Shown: positions 47,267 to 57,845, numbered from the stretch's first letter. The stretch: 64,000 nt of DNA from JACCWP01 sp963801045 (GCA_963801045.1 CAWDDC010000003.1:1016770-1080769), one strand, 5' to 3'. Made by a program: numbers and translations. The notes: a model not told the origin generated them from the letters alone.

Positions 47267-47603
47267 TCAGACGGTCGGGTCGGGCAGCAGCTCCCGTACC
47301 TCTTGCGAACAGCGGCAGGCGACGGCGATCTTGGCCGCCCACTCCAGCGCCTGCTCGCGGGTGTCCACGTCGATGACCGAGAATCCGCCGAGGACCTCCT
47401 TGGTCTCCGGGAACGGGCCGTCGGTGACGATCCCGTCGGTGCCCACCACGCTCGCCTGCTGGCTCTCGAGTCCGCCACCGAAGACCCACACGCCGGCGGC
47501 CGGGCCTCCGGACGACCTCGCCCACGGCCTTGGCCACGTCGGGCAGCTCCTCCTCGGGGAAGACCATCCAGCCGTCGTCGAACGAGATCAGGTATTGCGT
47601 CAT
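47267..47603 (-). CDS. YCII-related (DGPF-type) protein (one frameshift)
   Basis: The N-terminus MTQYLISFDDGWMVFPEEEL is in one frame. After about 47.51 kb the other frame continues 'VWVFGGGLESQQASVVGTDG' and 'IVTDGPFPETKEVLGGFSVI', the diagnostic DGPF motif. About 112 residues when joined. Members are small ferredoxin-like-fold proteins, often next to ECF sigma factors in actinobacteria; an ECF gene lies 600 bases away. Biochemical role unclear. Confidence 0.75.
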
Positions 47604-47764
47604 CGGATGACTCCTTGTCCCGGCAGCTGCCTCTGGCCGCCTCTTACTTCTGCTACGAACGCCACGGCCCGGATCCGACAGGCTGCCGGAAGAAACGTTC
47701 TCACGGGACCGGCGGCTAGCGTGTGCCCGTTGGCAGACTCGATACGCGCCTGGGAGGCCGTGAC

Positions 47765-48154
47765 ATGACCAGCAAGTTCACCGAGCTGGCGATCGACTGC
47801 GACGATCCCCGCGGTCTCGCACAGTTCTGGTGCGCGGTCCTTGGCTACGAGGTGCAGGAGGAGGAAGAGGAGGGCTACATCAGCATCGGCTCCCCGCAGG
47901 TGCCCGAAGGCAAGAGCCGCAGCGGCCCGGTGCCGCCGACGTTGGCGTTCGTGCACGTGCCAGAGGGCAGGACCGTCAAGAACCGCCTCCACATCGACGT
48001 CAACCCCACCGACAGCGACCAGGACGACGAGGTCCGTCGCCTGCTCGACCTCGGCGCTCGGCACGCCGACGTCGGCCAGGGCGACGTGAGCTGGGTCGTC
48101 CTCGCCGACCCGGAGGGGAACGAGTTCTGCGTCCTTGCCGGCCGCTTCCCCTGA
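47765..48154 (+). CDS. VOC (glyoxalase-like) family protein
   Basis: A protein of 129 residues with the actinobacterial glyoxalase-like domain: 'LAIDCDDPRGLAQFWCAVLG', 'KNRLHIDV' and 'VLADPEGNEFCVL'. Metal-ligand type residues (His in RLHIDV, Glu in GNEFCVL) are present. The substrate is unknown; some relatives resemble pterin dehydratase-like or bleomycin-resistance proteins. GGGAGG lies 7 bases before the ATG. Confidence 0.85.
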   Translation: MTSKFTELAIDCDDPRGLAQFWCAVLGYEVQEEEEEGYISIGSPQVPEGKSRSGPVPPTLAFVHVPEGRTVKNRLHIDVNPTDSDQDDEVRRLLDLGARHADVGQGDVSWVVLADPEGNEFCVLAGRFP

Positions 48155-48170
48155 CGGGCCTACGTCCCAC

Positions 48171-49053
48171 TCAGCCGTCGAGGACCGCAAGGTCGAGCGC
48201 GCGAAGGCGGTCGGGGTCGGCGATCACGTCCAGCCCGGTGATCCGGTCGTCCGTCGATCGTGAAGCCGAGCACCAGGAACAGCCGGCCGAGCGGAGCCAT
48301 CACCAGGCCGACCGACCCGTTCACCAGCGCGGGCTGGGTGAACCGGGCCCGCTCGGACGCGAGCAGCGCGCCCTTGGCCACGCTGCGGACGCCGCGGATC
48401 TCCACCGGCCCGCGGGTCGGGCCGACCTGCGGGTCGGCGTGCAGCACCACGTCGGGGTGCAGCAGCGTGACCAGCGCGTCGAAGTCGCCCCCGCGAGAGG
48501 CGGCCAGGTAGGCGTCGACCACGCGACGCTGCCTGGCCAGGTCGACCTCGGGCACCGGGTTGCCGCCCTTGACCCGGCGCCGGGCTCGGCTCGCGAGCTG
48601 CCTGGCCGCGTCCGGGGAACGCTCGATCATCGGCGCGATCTCGTCGAACGGCACCGCGAACATGTCGTGCAGCACGAACGCGAGCCGCTCGGCTGGCATC
48701 AGCGTGTCGAGCACGACCAGCAGGGCGAGCCCGACCGAGTCCGCGAGCAACGCCTCCTGCTCGGGGTCGCTCCGGTCCTCGTCGCGGACGACCGGGTCTG
48801 GTCGCCCGTCCAGGGGTTCCTCGCGGTGTGACGTCCGCGTGCGCAGCATGTTCAGCGAGACCCTGGCCACCACGGTGGTCAGCCATGCCGGGAGGTTCTC
48901 GACGCTGCTGGCATCCGCGCGGTGCAGCCGCAGCCAGGCCTCCTGGACCGCGTCGTCGGCCTCACTGGCCGAGCCGAGCATCCGGTACGCCACCGCACGC
49001 AGCCGGGTGCGGTGCTCCTCGAAGCGATCGGTCAGCCACTCGTTCTCGTCCAT
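48171..49053 (-). CDS. ECF sigma factor with C-terminal SnoaL-like domain (SigJ/ECF41 type; frameshift at 3' end)
   Basis: Sigma region 2 is 'RLRAVAYRMLGSASEADDAV' with 'WLTTVVARVSLNMLR', and region 4 is 'VPFDEIAPMIERSPDAARQL'. A C-terminal SnoaL/NTF2-like domain (about residues 185-285) is typical of the SigJ/ECF41 group, in which it modulates activity. A frame change near 48.24 kb restores the end 'RITGLDVIADPDRLRALDLA'. It is divergent from the NmrA-like reductase gene, a usual ECF41 partner and likely target. Confidence 0.85.
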
Positions 49054-49157
49054 CTGTCACATTCCTCGCTCGATCGGTGTCACACAGGTAGACCCCCCAG
49101 AAGCTGCTGATGTGACCGGGGGCCGAACGACGAGTCCGAACACGTGTGGAGGAAATC

Positions 49158-49919
49158 ATGACGTCATCCATCCTGTTGACCGGCGGCACCGGCACGCTGG
49201 GGCGCCTCGTGACGCCGCTGCTGCGCGGCGCCGGTGCCGAGCTGCGGGTGCTGAGCCGGCAGAGCCACGAGCCCACCGCCGGCGTCGAGTACGTCACCGG
49301 CGACCTGCTCAAGAACGAGGGCGTCGCCGCCGCGGTGGACGGCGCCGAGACCGTCATCCACCTGGCAGGTGGCCCCAAGGGCGACGAGGAGGCGACCCGC
49401 AACCTGGTGCGGGCCTCGTCCCGCGCTGGCGTGCAGCACCTGGTGCTCATCTCCGTCGTTGCGGCCGACCAGGTGCCGCTCGGCTACTTCCGGGCCAAGC
49501 ACGGTGCCGAGCGGGCGGTGGCAGAGTCCGACGTTCCGTACACGACGCTGCGCGCGGCCCAGTTCCACGACCTGATCCTGCTGGTGATGCAGAAGATGTC
49601 GAAGCTGCCGGTGATACCCGCACCGCGTGGCGTCCGGCTCGAGCCGGTCGACACCGCCGAGGTCGCGGCCCGGATGGTGGAGCTGGCGCTCGACAAGCCG
49701 GCCGGCATGGTGCCCGACCTGGCCGGGCCGAAGGTGTACACCCTGGCCGAGGCAGCGAGCGGCTACCTGCAGGCGCGGGGCAAGCACCGGCCGCTGCTGC
49801 CGATGCGGATGCCGGGCAAGGCCGGACCGGTCTACCGGGCCGGCGCGAACCTCGCGGGCAGCGGGGCCGACCGCGGCAAGCGGACCTGGGAGGACTTCCT
49901 GGCCGAGCGGCTGCGCTAG
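49158..49919 (+). CDS. NAD(P)-binding NmrA/SDR-like protein
   Basis: A protein of 253 residues with an N-terminal Rossmann motif 'ILLTGGTGTLGRLVTPLLRG' and the NmrA-like layout ('DLLKNEGVAAAVDGAETVIH'). The catalytic Tyr-Lys pair of classical SDRs is not evident, as usual in this group. The ATG at 49158 has GGAGG upstream; a GTG 12 bases earlier is possible. In ECF41 loci such genes are commonly the sigma factor's target, possibly part of a redox response (inference). Confidence 0.85.
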   Translation: MTSSILLTGGTGTLGRLVTPLLRGAGAELRVLSRQSHEPTAGVEYVTGDLLKNEGVAAAVDGAETVIHLAGGPKGDEEATRNLVRASSRAGVQHLVLISVVAADQVPLGYFRAKHGAERAVAESDVPYTTLRAAQFHDLILLVMQKMSKLPVIPAPRGVRLEPVDTAEVAARMVELALDKPAGMVPDLAGPKVYTLAEAASGYLQARGKHRPLLPMRMPGKAGPVYRAGANLAGSGADRGKRTWEDFLAERLR

Positions 49920-50809
49920 CCGCGGCGCCGGGCCAGCAGCTCGCGCGCAGCCGGCGCCACCTCGCGGCCGTAGCGCTCCAGCACCACCGGGTCGTCGCTG
50001 GACAGCACGAAGCCGCTGACGCCGTACGTCGCCGCCAGCTCCGCGATGTCGGCCGCCCACGCCTCCGGTGGACCCTGCAGAAGACCCACGTGCTCGGCGC
50101 GGAACTCGCCGGGCACATTGAGCAGGCGGCGCACGGCGGCGGGGTCGCGACCGGCGGCGGTGGCGGCGGTGTCGATGGTGCGGTTCATCGGCTCCAGCGC
50201 CTCGGGTCCGCCGAGCGGACCCAGGGACGGCAGCCACCCGTCGGCGAGCCGTCCGACCAGGCGCAGCATCCGCGGCCCGTACGCGCCGACCCAGATCGCC
50301 GGCGGGTGCGCGGGGGCGGGGCCTCGCTTGCCGCCGGTGAGCCGGTAGTGCGCGCCGTCCAGCCGCACCCCGCCGCGTGACTCGGTGTCCCAGATCTGCC
50401 GGATGACGTCAATGGCCTCCTCGAGCGCCTCGACCGACTCGCCAGGCGTGCGCCGTGGACCGCCCATCGCCTCGATCGCGTCCCAGAACCCGCCGGCACC
50501 GATGCCGAGCTCGATCCGTCCGCCGCTGAGCAGGTCGAGCGAGGCCACGCTGCGCGCGAGCACGGCCGGGTGCCGCAGCGGGAGGTTCGCCACGTTCGCG
50601 CTGAGCCGGATCGACTCGGTGCGGGCGGCGACGTACGACATCAGCGTCCAGGTGTCGAGCAACCGCGGCTGGTAGGGGTGGTCCTGGAACGTCACCAGGT
50701 CGAGGCCCACCCGCTCGCAGTGTCGGGCCAGCTCGACGGTCCCGGCCGGGTCCTTCGCCGCAGGCGTGATGAACGACCCCATCAGCAGGTCGTGCCCGTA
50801 GTCCGGCAT
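49916..50809 (-). CDS. LLM-class flavin/F420-dependent oxidoreductase
   Basis: A protein of 297 residues of the luciferase-like TIM-barrel family: 'GLDLVTFQDHPYQPR', 'SLDLLSGGRIELGIGAGGFW' and 'RTPGESVEALEEAIDVIRQI'. The pattern fits actinobacterial F420-binding members. The substrate is unknown. It overlaps the reductase gene by 4 bases tail to tail. Confidence 0.85.
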   Translation of the reverse strand: MPDYGHDLLMGSFITPAAKDPAGTVELARHCERVGLDLVTFQDHPYQPRLLDTWTLMSYVAARTESIRLSANVANLPLRHPAVLARSVASLDLLSGGRIELGIGAGGFWDAIEAMGGPRRTPGESVEALEEAIDVIRQIWDTESRGGVRLDGAHYRLTGGKRGPAPAHPPAIWVGAYGPRMLRLVGRLADGWLPSLGPLGGPEALEPMNRTIDTAATAAGRDPAAVRRLLNVPGEFRAEHVGLLQGPPEAWAADIAELAATYGVSGFVLSSDDPVVLERYGREVAPAARELLARRRG

Positions 50810-50877
50810 GCCGTTCTCCGATCATCGAACCGTCGTGGCTGACTGACGGATCAGTTTCGGCCTGCGACTATCGATGC

Positions 50878-52807
50878 ATGCGGTTCGCAGCCATCGGCAT
50901 TGTCTCTCTTGTGCTGGTGGTGGGGACGGTCGGACCGCAGCCGGACCCGGCCGCGGCCAGGACACCGGCTCCCGGGGTGGCCACGACGTCGGCCGCGGGT
51001 GACGAGTGCCGCGAGGGGCCACGGATGGTGTGCGGCCACGTGCGCGTGCGGCTGGACCGGCGCGACCGGTCCGAGGGCCGACTGGACGTGACGTACCAGC
51101 TGCTGCCGGCGCGCGGCGAGAGCCGCGGCACCATCCTCGCGACCGAGGGCGGTCCGGGCTACTCCTCCATCGCGAGCACCCGGTGGTACCGCGACCTGTT
51201 CGAGCCGCTGCTCGAGCACCGCGACCTGCTGATCGTGGACCTGCGCGGCACCGGGAGCTCGGGTGCGATCAACTGCCCGCAGCTGCAGGCGTACGCAGGC
51301 GACTACGTCGCCGCGGTCGGGCGCTGCGGCCGGCTGCTCGGCAGCACCAGCGACCTGTACGGATCGCGGATGGCGGCGCTCGACGTCGCGGCGGTGCTCG
51401 ACCACCTCGACATCGACAAGGTCGACCTCTACGGCGACTCCTACGGGACGTTCTTCGCGCAGACGTTCGCCGTGCGACACCCCGACCGGGTGCGCAGCGT
51501 GGTGCTCGACTCGGCGTACTTCGTCGACAGCACGGACCCGTTCTATCCCGACTCCAACCGCGCGCTGCGGCAGGCGTTCCGGCTCGTCTGCGCGCGCGAC
51601 CGGGAGTGCGCGCGGCGACCCGGCGAGCCGATGGAGCGGATCCGGCGGCTGGTCGAACGGGTGCGCGAGGACCCGATCGTCGGGCGCGCACCGAACGGCG
51701 ACGGCGTGGTGCGCCGGGTGGTCCTCGACGTCGACCGCGTCGTCTCGTTGCTGACCTCGGGGTCGGGCGACCCGACCACCTACCGCGAGGTGGACGCCGC
51801 GATCCGCGCCGCGCTCCGTCCGCACCCGTACGTGCTGCCGTTGCTGCGGCTGGCGCGGGAGTCGGTGTGGGAGGGCGGCGCCGGGCCGTACGAGACGTAC
51901 TCGGAGGGGCTGTTCCTCGCCGTCAGCTGCAACGACTACCCGCAGCCGTTCGACATCACCGCGCCGATCGCCGACCGTCCCGCGCAGTACGAGCAGAGCC
52001 TGCGGCGGCTGGAGCGCACGGCACCCGAGGTGTTCCGGCCGTTCACGGTCCGCGAGTGGACCGGGTCGGAGTTCGGCTACTTCGACTCGTGCCTGCGCTG
52101 GCCGGCGCCGAGCCGCTGGGTGCACCCGGTGCCGGCGGACGCGGTCTATCCCGACGTGCCGGTGCTGGTGCTCGCGGGTGACCTCGACTCCAACACCTCG
52201 CCGGAGGGTGCACGCGACACCGCGGCGGCGTTCCCCGACTCGACCTACGTGGAGATGCACAACACCACGCACGTGACCGCGACCGAGGACTTCGACAGCT
52301 GCGCGTCGCTGATCGTGCGCCGGTTCGTGCGCACCCTGGACGCCGGCGACACCTCGTGCGCGGCCGAGCGCCGGCCGCTGCGGCTGGTGGACCGGTTCGC
52401 CCGCACCGCCGAGCACCTGCCGTGGGCCGGGCCGCGACACCGCACCGTCCGGGCCGCCGCCGCGACGGCGGCCGACGTGCACGCGCGCTGGTACGCGATG
52501 TTCGGCTACTCCGGCGTCGGGCTGCGCGGCGGCAGCTTCAGCCTCGAGGGCGGGTCCTTCACCGCACGCCGTCATCGTGCGCTGGGACCTCGACCACGTG
52601 CGCTGGGTACGCGACGTCGCCGTCACCGGCACGATGCGGTGGAACCGCCGCAGCGGCGCGGTGACCGCCCGGCTCCACGTCGACGGCCGCGGCGCGGTGC
52701 CCGGCGCGCTGGTGCTGCGGTGGAACGACTCGGAGACCCAACCGGTGGGCACCGCCACCGGGCGCCTCGGCGGCCAGCCGGTGCGCGACCGGTTCCCCGC
52801 GCCCTAG
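50878..52807 (+). CDS. Secreted alpha/beta hydrolase of tripeptidyl-peptidase type (one frameshift)
   Basis: It has a signal peptide ('MRFAAIGIVSLVLVVGTVG'). The hydrolase core has 'TILATEGGPGYSS' (oxyanion region), 'LIVDLRGTGSSG' and nucleophile elbow GDSYGT, with Asp in 'AGDLDSNTSPEGA' and a His in 'HNTTHVT', like Streptomyces tripeptidyl aminopeptidases. After a frame change near 52.57 kb a beta-rich C-terminal domain of about 75 residues follows ('RWDLDHVRWVRDVAVTGTMR'). It probably trims peptides outside the cell. Confidence 0.8.
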
Positions 52808-52815
52808 CTCCTCGT

Positions 52816-52871
52816 CGATCATCCGCGCAGTACGCCCGCCGCCGCACCCCCGATCATCCGCGCACTACGCC
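52816..52871 (+). repeat. Two 21-base direct repeats upstream of the DUF222/HNH gene
   Basis: CGATCATCCGCGCAGTACGCC at 52816-52836 recurs at 52851-52871 with one change (G to C at the fifteenth base), a period of 35 bases. A short inverted repeat CCTTGT-GG-ACAAGG follows at 52879-52892. These lie between the hydrolase stop and the DUF222/HNH start. A regulatory or mobility role is a guess. Confidence 0.6.
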
Positions 52872-52950
52872 TGATTCGCCTTGTGGACAAGGGGAATCTC
52901 GGTCGGTTGTTGTCGGGGGAGTGTCGGTGGTGGGGTCTAGGTTGGCTGTT

Positions 52951-54294
52951 ATGACCGACCAGCCGATGACTCCGACCGGGCATCCGGTGGCGCAGCTGTG
53001 CGCCCGGTTCGGCGACCGGCTCGACGCGCTGGTCCCACCCGGTGAGCTGACGTTGTGGTCGGCCACCGACGGCGAGGTGGCCGAGGTGGTCCGGGCCGCC
53101 GAGCAGGTCATCCGCCGCGCCCAAGCCGTCCAGACCGCCGCCGTCGCCGAGGCCCGACGGCGCGACCTGGCCAAGACCGTCGGTGCCACCTCGACCACCG
53201 CCTGGCTGGGCGACCTGCTCACCGCCCGCCGCGCGGCCGCGGCCCGGGTGGACGCGTTGGCCGGGCTGCTGGACCGCACCCACCCCTGCGGGCACCGGCT
53301 GGGCGGCACCGGGGCCGCGTTCGCCGCCGGCCGCATCGACGCCGACCAGGCCCGGGTCATCGCCGAGGCGGTGCACGCCCTGCCCGCCACCCTCGGCGAC
53401 CGAGGTGATCGGCCAGGGTGAGCAGCTGATGCTGGACTGGGCCGCCCACCATGCCGCCCCGGTGCTCAACGGCTACGCCCAGCACCTGCTCGCCCACCTC
53501 GCCCCCGACCTGGTCGAACAAGCCGAGGCCGACGCACTCGCCCGCGCCGACGCCCGCGACACCCACCGGGCGAACACGTTGACCGCCAACCCCGACCACC
53601 GCGGCCGGATCCGGCTCCGCGGCGAGCTCGACCCGCAGTCCTGGGCACTGGTCTCGGCCGCGTTGGAACCGTTCGCCAAACCCACCTCGGTCGTGCAGCC
53701 GGACGGGCTCACCGAGCAGGACCACCGCACCGTCGGGCAACGCAACGCCGACGCCCTGGTCGAGATCTGCCGCCGCACCCTCGCCTCCGACGAGACCCCG
53801 ACCTCGTTCGGGTTCCCCGCCCACATCGCGGTCACCATCGGCTACGACCAGCTCAAGACCGCCGTCGGCGTCGGCACCCTCGACACCGGCACCCCCATCG
53901 CCGCCGAGGACATCCGCCGCTACGCCTGCGACGCCACCATCCTCCCCGTCGCTGCTGAACTCCACCGGCGTCCCGCTCGACGTCGGCCGCGCCATCCGGG
54001 TCTTCACCAAAGAACTCAGACGCGCCGTCGAGCTCCGCGACCTCGGCTGCGCCTTCCCCGGCTGCGACCGGCCGCCCAGCTGGTGCAACGTGCACCACAT
54101 CATCCACTGGGCCGACGGCGGACCCACCAGCCTCGACAACGGCGTCCTGCTCTGCGGCACCCACCACACACTCATCCACCGCCGCGAATGGACCGTCCAC
54201 CTCGGACCCGACCGACGACCCCGAGTTCACCCCACCCGACTGGATCGACCCCACCCGACAACCCCGCCGCAACACCGCACACCTCCGCTGCTGA
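52951..54294 (+). CDS. DUF222/HNH endonuclease-like protein (13E12 repeat family; frameshifted)
   Basis: The N-terminal DUF222 region ('AEQVIRRAQAVQTAAVAEAR') is followed by a C-terminal HNH nuclease motif: 'CAFPGCDRPPSWCNVHHIIH' then 'NGVLLCGTHHTLIHRREW', with zinc-type CxxC pairs. Frame changes near 53.40, 53.955 and 54.21 kb are needed; the rebuilt protein is about 445 residues. Related genes occur in many diverged copies per genome in this order and as the REP13E12 elements of mycobacteria. Precise function is unknown. Confidence 0.8.
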
Positions 54295-54393
54295 ACACAC
54301 CAACGGAGGAAGGCACATGTCAGGCGAGCATCACCTCATGCGCCAGCGACATGGAAACAGGTAGCCGATCGGCACGTCGGGACCGTACCGACT

Positions 54394-56562
54394 TCACCTG
54401 GCTTGCGGCTTGTGCATCTCGCGCCGGACGGGCACCGCAAGGGTGTCGGCGGCCCACGTGGTGTCCGGCTTGCCGAGCAGGAATCCCTGCGCGCAACCGA
54501 TTCCCAGCGCCCGCAGGTGGTCGAGATCCTCCTGCCGCTCGACACCCTCGGCGCAGACGAGCACGCCGAGCAGGTCGGCGTATGCCACCAGCGCGCTGAT
54601 CACGGCACTGCGGCCGGGGTCCCGTGCGCACCCCTTGACCAGTCCGCGGTCGATCTTGACGACGTCCGGCCGCAGCCGGGCGAGCCGGCTGAGCTCGGCG
54701 GCACCCGACCCGAGATCGTCCAGGGCGATCCGGGCGCCGCGTGCGCGGGCCCGCCCCACGATGACGGCGAGGGCCTCGGAGGTGAGCGAGTCGGGCTCCT
54801 CCGACAGCTCGACCACGATGCCGTGCAGGTCCCGCGGTGTGGCCGCCCAGAACCGCTCCGAGCGCAGCGCGCTCGCCGAGGCGTTGACGAACAGCTCGCG
54901 ACCGACCGGCCGGTCGGGCAGGGCGACCGCCGCCCGGATGGACGCCGCCTCCAGCAGGTCGCCGTAGCCGCGCTCGTGCGCGACCCGGAACACCTGGGAC
55001 GGGTCGTCGCCCGCGTCGTTGAAGCGGCACAACGCCTCGTGGCCGATGACGATGCCGGTCTGCATGTCGACCAGGGGCTGCACGACCATCCGGAACATGG
55101 GTAGGTCCACGCCCGACAGCGGGTCCTCGATGCCTCCCCGGTGCACGACGACCCGGTCGCGTCCGTTCCGCTTGGCGGCGTACAACGCGTCATCCGCACG
55201 TGCGACGGCCTGGCCGGGATCGAGATCGGGATCCCACGCCGCGACCCCTGCCGAGAACGTCTGACCCTGCGGCGTCACCGCGCGCAGCCCGTCGAGGACG
55301 AGGACGGCCTCGTCCAGCGTGTGCCGCGGGAGCAGCACGGTGAACTCCTCGCCGCCGTAGCGAGCGAGCATGCCCCGGTCGCCGAGTGCCTGCGTCCAGG
55401 CGGCAACCGACTCGCGCAGCACCAGGTCACCGGCCTGGTGGCCGCGTGCGTCGTTGAAGAGCTTGAAGTGGTCGAGGTCGAGGATGGCTACGGACAAGGG
55501 TTCCTCGTCGTCCCGGCTGGCCCGGCACGCGCGCGACAGCTCGTGGTCCCAGGTGCGCCGGTTGGGCGCACCGGTGAGCGCGTCCGACCGCGCCAGCGCG
55601 GCGAGCTGGATCGCCTGCACCTGCACGACGTCGAGCAGACCAGACATCCGCATCACGACGAGCACCGACAAGACGACCGCGCCGATACTCACCACCGGCC
55701 AGGCGATGCCGTCGCCGTTGAGCCCGTCGATCGCCAGCGCGACACCCGGCAGCAACAAGCCGGCCGAGAGGATGACCAACCGGCGCCGCGGCGCCACCAG
55801 CTCGCGGTCTGGGGCGGGCTCGCCCAGCGTGCGCATCGACGTCACAGAGGCCGACGCCGCGACGATCACGTACGTCACCAACCACAGCCCGTCCATCCAC
55901 CGCGGCGCCGCGATCTCGAGTAGGGAGGTGACGGTGAAGGCGATGTCGCCTGCCAGCGCGGCGCCGAGGGCGAGTGCGAGCAGCCGGTACGACAGCGTGG
56001 CGGCGCCGGGCGAGGACCACAGTCGCGAGGCCATCGCCAGCAGCAGCACGTCGGCGATCGGGTAGGCGGCACCCGCGACCTTGGCCATGTCGGGGATCGA
56101 CGAGTCGACCGCCAGCGGCTCGATCACGGTGACGACCGCGAGCACGCCGGCACCGGTCGCGATGATTGCGGCGTCCAGCAGCGCGGTGCGGTCGGACGAA
56201 CCGCGCCGGGTGCGGACCATGAGCAGCAGTCCGGCGGCCAGCACGACGTAGCCGGCGAGGTAGACCGCGTCGGACCACGCGGGGAACAGGTCCAGCCCGA
56301 GCACGTAGACCTCGAACGTCCACGCCAGCTCACCCAGCACCCAGAACGCGAAACCGCCGACGACGAGGAACCAGCCGAGCCGGCGGTAGGGACGATGCTT
56401 CACGATGCCGGCGAATGCCATCGCGATGGCGCCGAGCGCGACCGCGTCGTACAGGAGCGTCAGGTCCCGATAGCCGGTCGCCGCGGGCAGCACCAGGTAG
56501 GCCACCACCGCAAGCAGCAGCACGACCAGGACGGCTGTCTGCGCCCGCGTCAGCTCACGCAC
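54394..56562 (-). CDS. Membrane-bound GGDEF-EAL cyclic-di-GMP protein
   Basis: A protein of 722 residues. About eight membrane segments (1-290) form a sensor region, followed by a GGDEF domain with GGEEF active site ('LARYGGEEFTVLLP') and an EAL domain. EAL residues are kept: 'GHEALCRF', 'VVELSEEP', 'IALDDLGSG', 'VVKIDRGLV' and 'CAEGVERQE'; the usual DDFG reads DDLG. It could both make and break cyclic-di-GMP. The GTG start is preceded by GGTGG. It is a lone gene. Confidence 0.9.
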   Translation of the reverse strand: MRELTRAQTAVLVVLLLAVVAYLVLPAATGYRDLTLLYDAVALGAIAMAFAGIVKHRPYRRLGWFLVVGGFAFWVLGELAWTFEVYVLGLDLFPAWSDAVYLAGYVVLAAGLLLMVRTRRGSSDRTALLDAAIIATGAGVLAVVTVIEPLAVDSSIPDMAKVAGAAYPIADVLLLAMASRLWSSPGAATLSYRLLALALGAALAGDIAFTVTSLLEIAAPRWMDGLWLVTYVIVAASASVTSMRTLGEPAPDRELVAPRRRLVILSAGLLLPGVALAIDGLNGDGIAWPVVSIGAVVLSVLVVMRMSGLLDVVQVQAIQLAALARSDALTGAPNRRTWDHELSRACRASRDDEEPLSVAILDLDHFKLFNDARGHQAGDLVLRESVAAWTQALGDRGMLARYGGEEFTVLLPRHTLDEAVLVLDGLRAVTPQGQTFSAGVAAWDPDLDPGQAVARADDALYAAKRNGRDRVVVHRGGIEDPLSGVDLPMFRMVVQPLVDMQTGIVIGHEALCRFNDAGDDPSQVFRVAHERGYGDLLEAASIRAAVALPDRPVGRELFVNASASALRSERFWAATPRDLHGIVVELSEEPDSLTSEALAVIVGRARARGARIALDDLGSGAAELSRLARLRPDVVKIDRGLVKGCARDPGRSAVISALVAYADLLGVLVCAEGVERQEDLDHLRALGIGCAQGFLLGKPDTTWAADTLAVPVRREMHKPQAR

Positions 56563-56663
56563 CGTTCCACCGTATGAGCCGCGGTGCCGATCACCCGCCC
56601 TTTGGTCCGGGACTGGGCCGAACGGGCCCTTATCGGACCTGTCCGTCGGATGCCGCACCAGGC

Positions 56664-57845
56664 TCAGGACAGCGACAACGTGCGCAGCACCAGCCGGGCG
56701 GCGTCCCCGCCCTCGGCTTCCGCGACATCGAGGGCACCGGGGACGTCCAGGTCGTCGAACAGCCGCCCCGAAGCGGCCTCCGTGGCGCTCGCCGCCGACG
56801 GTGAGCGGCCGGCCGCGGCGTAGAGCCGTTCGAGCCTGGCGGCCGCGGCCGCAACGTCGGCGGGGTGGTAGTCCCAGGGCGCGGACCACGGCCGGTCGAG
56901 CAGCAGCAGCCGGACGGCCGCGGGCGGGTGGTCGGCGAGCAGGTCGCTCACCAGCGTCAGGTTGCCGGTCGACTTCGCCATCTTGGCGCCGTCCTGGTGC
57001 ACCGCACCCACGTGCAGCTCCCGCCGGGCGAACGGGTCGCCGCCGGTGGCCGCCGCCACCATCGCGCTCTGGTACGCGTGGTGCGGGAACGTGAGGTCGT
57101 CACCGCCGACCAGCACGTCGATCCGGGCACCGAGCACTGCGAGCCCCATCGCCGCACACTCCGCGTGCCACCCCGGCCGCCCCCACCCCCAGGGGCTCGG
57201 CCAGGCCGGGTCGGTCTCCCCGGACGGTCGCCACACCGGCACGTCGAACGGGTCGTCCTTGGCAGGGTCGTCGGGCGCGTCGCCGTACTCACGCGACAGC
57301 GCCAGCGCCTGCTCGCGCTCGAGCCCCGAGCCCGCGAGCGCGTCCGCGCCGCGGAACCAGACGAAGCCGTCGCGAGCGTACGCGTGCCCGCTGCTCAGCA
57401 GCGCCGCCGCGAGCTGCAGCACGTGGCCGATGTGGTGCCGCGCTCGCGGCTCGTGGTCGGGCCGGCGCACACCGAGCTGGCCCATGTGCTGGGTGAACAA
57501 GTACTCCTGGCCGAGCGCGAACTCGTCGTAGTGCCGGCCCCTGGTCTCCGCGGCCCGGGTGAGCACGTCGTCGACGTCGGTGATGTTGCGGCACACCTCC
57601 GGCTCGACGCCGCTCGTCCGGATCACCGACGCAAGGGTGTCGGCCCAGACGAACGTCGCCGCGTGCCCGAGGTGGGTGACGTCGTAGGGGGTGATGCCGC
57701 AGACGTACAGCCGGGCGGTGCCGACCAGTGGGAGCGGCCGGCCGGCCAGCCTGAGCTCGGCCGACCGCACGACGGTGTCCTCAGGCCCGCCCAGCCTGCC
57801 CTCGAGACCGACGACCCCGGACGGTGGTGCGACGTAGCGGCTCAC
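56664..57845 (-). CDS. mshC: Cysteine:glucosaminyl-inositol ligase (mycothiol biosynthesis)
   Basis: A protein of 393 residues related to cysteinyl-tRNA synthetase but lacking its anticodon-binding part. 'LYVCGITPYDVTHLGHAATF' holds the zinc Cys and the HIGH-like HLGH; 'HAECAAMG' and 'FPHHAYQSA' supply other zinc ligands; KMSKS appears as KMAKS. It joins cysteine to GlcN-inositol in the third mycothiol step. A GTG start overlaps the metX stop in GTGA, tying thiol synthesis to sulfur amino acid synthesis. Confidence 0.9.
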   Translation of the reverse strand: MSRYVAPPSGVVGLEGRLGGPEDTVVRSAELRLAGRPLPLVGTARLYVCGITPYDVTHLGHAATFVWADTLASVIRTSGVEPEVCRNITDVDDVLTRAAETRGRHYDEFALGQEYLFTQHMGQLGVRRPDHEPRARHHIGHVLQLAAALLSSGHAYARDGFVWFRGADALAGSGLEREQALALSREYGDAPDDPAKDDPFDVPVWRPSGETDPAWPSPWGWGRPGWHAECAAMGLAVLGARIDVLVGGDDLTFPHHAYQSAMVAAATGGDPFARRELHVGAVHQDGAKMAKSTGNLTLVSDLLADHPPAAVRLLLLDRPWSAPWDYHPADVAAAAARLERLYAAAGRSPSAASATEAASGRLFDDLDVPGALDVAEAEGGDAARLVLRTLSLS

